Assembly: GCA_013398275.1 (NCBI GenBank)
Contig: VZSE01009483.1
Coordinates: forward strand, 3,361,907-3,425,906
Direction: 5' to 3'
From: Promerops cafer
Taxonomy: Eukaryota; Chordata; Aves; Passeriformes; Nectariniidae
DNA: 64,000 bases
Of this stretch, positions 57,101 to 63,100 are shown one piece after another. The notes below the pieces were generated by a model that had not been told where the DNA came from, searched no databases, and saw nothing but the letters and a program-made list of their open reading frames with translations. Numbering within the stretch: position 1 is the first letter of the stretch; each line of letters starts with the position of its first letter. A program made the translations under genes and the position numbers.

Positions 57101-60100
57101 TGCTTATGTGCCTTGAAGAAAAGGACAACAATGCACAAACATGATTGTTCAGGTACTTCTAGAATGTCCAAAGCATAAAACGGTAGTGAAAAAAGATATG
57201 AGCCAGTCCACTATTGAAAATACCTTGAATTGATTAGAAACATCTGTCAGCCTTCTGAACAAATCCTCTGCTTTACTGAAAGCGGTCAGAAATCCATTTG
57301 CATTTCTTTCAGTCATAACAGTGAATATAGACTCATCTTCTGCCTCACTCACTCCCCTAAACTGATTTGGAATAGAGATGAATCTCTTCATTTCTCTATA
57401 ATATCTAGCTCGTACTTCTTCAAAAGAAGGTCTGAATTGCAAGCGACCTTGCCTAAAAAGTGAAACAACAGAAAAACTAATATTTTAATGGAATCTGTGC
57501 CTGGAATATTTTCTTTTAAGGCCAAAAAAAAAAAAAAAAATCTTACTGGAATGTTAGATCAATAATTATCTCTGGTAAATTCTCATTGAGTGCTTCTAAG
57601 CCCATTTGATACTGATGCTCCAGAGCTTTGTAAAGTTGATGATTCCAGTGTCGTCTCCAAGCTTTCATATCACTCGATTTGAAACCCTAAAATTTAACAA
57701 TGTTTATTTTTATTTTATTCCTCAAAACATAAGATGAAACTGCACATAGTATAAAATCTGAAGACCAGAATCCTAGTAAAATTCAGTAATCAACAGCTGG
57801 AAAAGACCAGGTCATGGAACCAAGCTGGTCAGAGTTTAAGGACCATCTAGACAACATACTTAAGTCACAATTTTTAGTTTTAGATAGTCCTGTAAGGAGC
57901 AGGGAGCTGGACTTGATGGTCCTTGTGGGCCCCTTCTAACTCACTATATGAGTTTTTGATTTTGTGACCAGTTATTGCATTTATTGCATTTATTTAAAAT
58001 TAATATAGGAATAAAAAAAATACCCAAATCAAAAAAAGAGTTTCTGTGGCAAATCAACATAGGAACTTCACTGGGGTTCATCACCCATTGGTTTACCAGA
58101 ATGTTCTTCAAGGTTACTCTAAAATGCACAGGAGTCTGCTGGAAATAACCTAAAAAGTTGGCTGAATAAGGGATTTAAAACTGTATCACACCTTCTATTT
58201 TCTTATAATACGTAAACTACCTTTTAAATAGTATTTATAAAAATTCTTGTGTGTGTCCACAGAACAATGTTGACTAATAAATTAAGGTAAAATTTTACCT
58301 CAAAGAATTCAGTTTTTCATTGAAATCTGATACTCTGCACTGTGAGAACATGTAAAGCCTTATCATACAGTCAAGTTCTGTAAATCACAGAATATTCTGA
58401 GCTGGAAGGGACCCACAAGGATCATCAAGTCCAACTCTTTAAGTGAATTGTCCACACAAGGATCAAACCCGTTACCTTGGCATTATTAACACCCTGACCA
58501 ACTGAGCTAAATGGTCATTTGCAAGTCATGGAGGGATTTGCAGAAAGACAACAGAAGCTAGAAAATAAATTAGAAACTCCTTCTAGGTTAAAAGGTTCTC
58601 TTGTTTAACTGGAGATTTTCAGGCAGGGCTTTGGAGGCAGTCCAGGGTGGCTGCAGGAAGCTACACAGTTAAGGTCTGTCCTACAATTTAAAGCTGTGTA
58701 TAGGAGCTCTTCCAACAGAAAGATTCTAGAGATTAAGAAAACCTGAAATTGTATTAATTAAGCCTTAAGACAATTAAAACAGGTTTTTTAAAGAAATATG
58801 TAACATATTGATGACAACAGCAGTAAGACTATACCATCCTATAATTCTTGGAATGTGAAAAAAAATGCATTTGGTTAGTTTTATCACCTCTACTCAAAGA
58901 TTTTTAAAGAGTGACTGAATATAGTTTAGGTAATTTTTCATCTAAAAACATTTTGTAATACCAAAATAATTTTCAAACAGATCCTAATGGATATCTAGAT
59001 TATTTTCATAAAATATACTGACTCAAAGATAAAAATCAATTAAACTTGAAATGAAATCAAGCCAGATTACTTTACATATTATCTTGAGAGAATGAAAACA
59101 AAATTAGAAGTAAAATACTGTAAAGACACTGCATTTACTTGACTGGCAAACACCAACAAAAGTAATCTGCATTTGTTTTATAAAGGATAAGAACAACATA
59201 TCCATCTAAGAATATAGTCCTTTGATTGCTGAAGGTTATAGGAAAAACTAAACTGACTTGAATAACAACTCAAAATAGATTACTTTGATAATACGATATT
59301 TTTAATCAAAATCTTTATCATCTTAATGATATTAAGGGTCTTTTTCCAACCTTAACAATTCTGTGATTCTACTCTAAAAGTTGTCAGTTGATAAGTGAAC
59401 AAACAAAAATACGTTTTTCTCATTATTTCAGGCAGAAATGCATTTTAATTCCAAATTTTATTCATTTGTTTTATTCTGTCTGAGGATCACACATTATCTG
59501 TAGCAATTTCTTCATTTTACCTTGCATTAATGGCTCAGACACAACTGATCTACATTACCCAAGGTTTTCCCATTTCCTCATCTAAAACCTGTCATTGACC
59601 ACAAGTTCTTCCCCTATTGCTAGTATGACATAAAAAAATTATCTCCATCCTCCTCATCTGCAATTTTACCTCATATCTGGCATTAAATAGGACACAGATG
59701 TTTTCCTAAGACAACTAGTTACTCCTTTATCAAAATGAATTCAATCATGCTACGTTTGAGTCTTAAATCTTGATTACTGTTGAAAAGTCAAATGTTCACA
59801 GTTTGCAGTAGGAAAATCAAACCCTGCCTGTGACTCGAGGCTGGCAAAACCAGTTCTGAGCTCCTGAAGTCCCTCTTTCCAACGCTGCTGCTGCCGAAGT
59901 AGATCAATATTCATAAGCGATATGACCTGTTAAAAGAATTTTAAGGAATAATAGACTCATCATGAAGTAAATGAAAGAAAGATTAAGGTATGTTATAACA
60001 GACACGACTTCAATTTTATCTGGAAAATATACCTTTTGAATAAAGTTTGTGTGCCACTTTCTTAGTTTTCTATTTTCAGTGGAAAGTCGTTCAGCAGCAG

Positions 60101-63100
60101 CTTGGAGTTTCTGGATATAAGCCTCCAGTTCTCTGGGATTATCCCATGTTATTTGAGCTTTTCCTCCAGGACCTGATTTTGAATGCTTTAAAAACACACA
60201 AACTTGGAAACATTAAATGACAAAAAGAGTCTACCAGCTAGCATACAGAAGTGATAATATAAGAAAGATTGTTTTATTCCTAGCAAAAAAGGGGAGGATC
60301 TCCCTTTCCCTAGCTGCACTAGAGACAAAATAATCTGGCAAATCACAGACATGTAGGGGCATAGCATTATAGCTGCATCAGTGCACTGGACAAGGATTAA
60401 TGACAGACTCCTAACACAGTTTGAACTAGATCAACTGACGTTGAGACTGCTGCTCCACAAACATAAGCTGACATCTGAAGATGAGACAACACATTAAACG
60501 CCTCTTTTGGGCTTTGTTCTGTACAGATCAAAACCAAAAACGTGACATTAATAATTTCTAATCACCTTCACCTGTTTATCAAGAAATGATTTTTTTTAAT
60601 TACAATGCAATAAGCATAGAAAAAGCAGCACAGAATACGCACAGATACCACTGAAATTAAAAAGACAAGGAGAGGGGAATTCTTTCACCTTAATTATCTG
60701 TTCAAATGCTAGAGCAGATTGTAACATCATTGGCTTTTGACTCCCAATCATTTGTTGATCAATAGAATTATAGAAATGTGCCACCTATAAAAAAAGGAGA
60801 GCTTAAATTTAAAAGAGAAAATAAAGTCTTATGTCACCTTTGCCCTAGCTGTAGGGGTATCTCAGATATCAATGACACCCTATGTGAAATTGAATTGAAA
60901 TATAAGCCAAACAAAAACATATGTGGCATTGAGCACAATCAAAATAATAGACCACCCACCCCCAAAAACCCCACGCATACTTCCGTTAAAATACTTGCTA
61001 ATATATTTTCAATTGAAAACTAGCAATGGCAAGGACAAGTTGCTACATTTTATTACCATTTCCTTTAGTCATAATTATAAAAAACTGATACTAAAACCAG
61101 GTAATCAACTAATTACTGGTCTTATTTTTGTATATTCATACAGTAACTTCATATGGCTCTAATACTATATTTCAAAAGAAGACACATTCTGAAATTGTAA
61201 AGCATATCTTCACTTTTGTTTTCTTTTATGGACTTAGCTAATTTGTTCAAGAAAGAAGTCACTTTCACGCAGACAAGCACAGTGAAAAGCTTAACCACAC
61301 AGACAGAAAAGACAGCACTGTAGAAAAGTTCAAGCAGAGAAGTCAGAACAGGAAGTTATTATGGCATAATCTTATACCTGCTTGAGGATGACCGCCTGCT
61401 TGCAGAACTTTTGTGCAGTGTTTGCAACATGCTGTATTCTAGCTGGTATAGCAAACCCAAGAGCTGACAGCTGACGTACTTCTCTTAGCAGAGTCACCAA
61501 ACGATCCGAGTAAAGTATGTTTAATGCTCCAGAAATGGGATCCAACTCCATCACAGGGCTATTAGCTTGGATACTGAACCAAAATCAATCATATTACTGA
61601 ATATAATTTGATATTTATCCTTTCTTAGGTGCATTTTATCATAATATAACAAACTATTCTAAACAGCTTGATGTCATTCTATTTTGTTTTTTCTATGCAT
61701 ATTAACATTTTAATTTACTCAGAAATTATTCCAGTAACCTTTCCTCTAATTCACAGACAATGAAGATAAGACAGAATTAACAATTATTAACAAGGCCTAT
61801 CATTTTTGCTTACAAAGTTTTTCTGGTTTGTGACTGTAGTTAACATGTAACTCATAGCTAGACAGTATTCTAGATTACACTGTATCCATCATAGTCTCTC
61901 AAGCTGAAGCCTTACCAGCCCCAGGCTCCAGCACCACAAAGAGGGGAGAAAATAATGAGGGAACCAATCTAAGATCCAAAACCTGCATCCAAGGAGCATT
62001 TTGGTATATTTAGCCAGATGCTAATAAGAACATCAGCCTATTTTCAGACTTTACTCTATTTTTTTCTACTTTAGCAATGCTTCTACTACCATCATTTCAT
62101 AAACACTTCAGCCTCACTCATTTTTTTCTTTTTTTTCACCCCTCATCTCTTTTCTAGTTCCCATATCCATTGAGTTCCCCTTTGTAGGGAGCTACTTCTT
62201 TCTAACCACTTCACATTTTTTAAAATCTCACAATAACAAAATTTTATAGTACTAATAAATTAGATGGCTGTTATATATTTGAATATTTTCATTAAAATAA
62301 AAGTTTTCACTTAAGCATCAACTTCTGTATCCTCTGTAACTGTGGATAAATTCTTTTCAGAGGAATTTTGCAACACAGAGTTGAAGACAGAAGCTATGTG
62401 GCCAGTCAACTAAACCAAAAATTGTTAAAATATATTTTGGTATCCCATACAGAAATTTTATTATTTTGGGAAAAAAATTCATTAAGTTTAAACTTATATG
62501 CTTACCCTTCTTTCATCTGCCTTCTGTAGACTGCAGAATTTCTTGTGAATAACAATTAATTTGTTACTCTACATGTGTCATCTGTATATCACAGCTGTAC
62601 TGTCATCTAGTTTCTATACATTATCAATGTAAGGATTACAATGGGTAACAAGTAAAAACAACAAGCAAACCAAACCAGGTGCTAACAAAAACTTCAAGAT
62701 TAAGCTGCAATATTAGCTGTTAATTAGTAATTAATAATATTGTCTTGTACACTTCACCTTATCAAGAAAGACTGGCAGGATGATGAAGGTAGAATAAATT
62801 GTTCTCTTTTGTCTCTCCATTCATTCTCAATCCTGTAGGTTTTTTTTATTTCTTTTGTCAAGTTCTAATGAATTACACCACACTACACATTTCATTATTT
62901 AATAAACATTATTTAAACAAGAGTGTATTTACCAAAGTCCTGACTTGGGATTTGATAATTCTGACTGGATATTCCTAGACCAATCATCAAATTGTTCTTG
63001 CTCATATACTTTCAACTGTTCCAGAAAACAATTTGCACTTCGATTAAAAGTTTGAAATCCAGGTAAGTCAGACAGAAGAGCCTCTGCCAGCTTGACAGAA

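Noticed and set aside
58455..58517. A possible tRNA-Ile gene
   Set aside because: The A and B boxes are present, but the acceptor stem is degraded and the sequence is fused to a CR1 tail, so it is the head of a SINE and not a working tRNA.
59821..59827. A GT donor at 59823-59822 for exon 5 in place of the GC donor
   Set aside because: Using GG|GTTTGA would add five bases and break the frame with exon 6.
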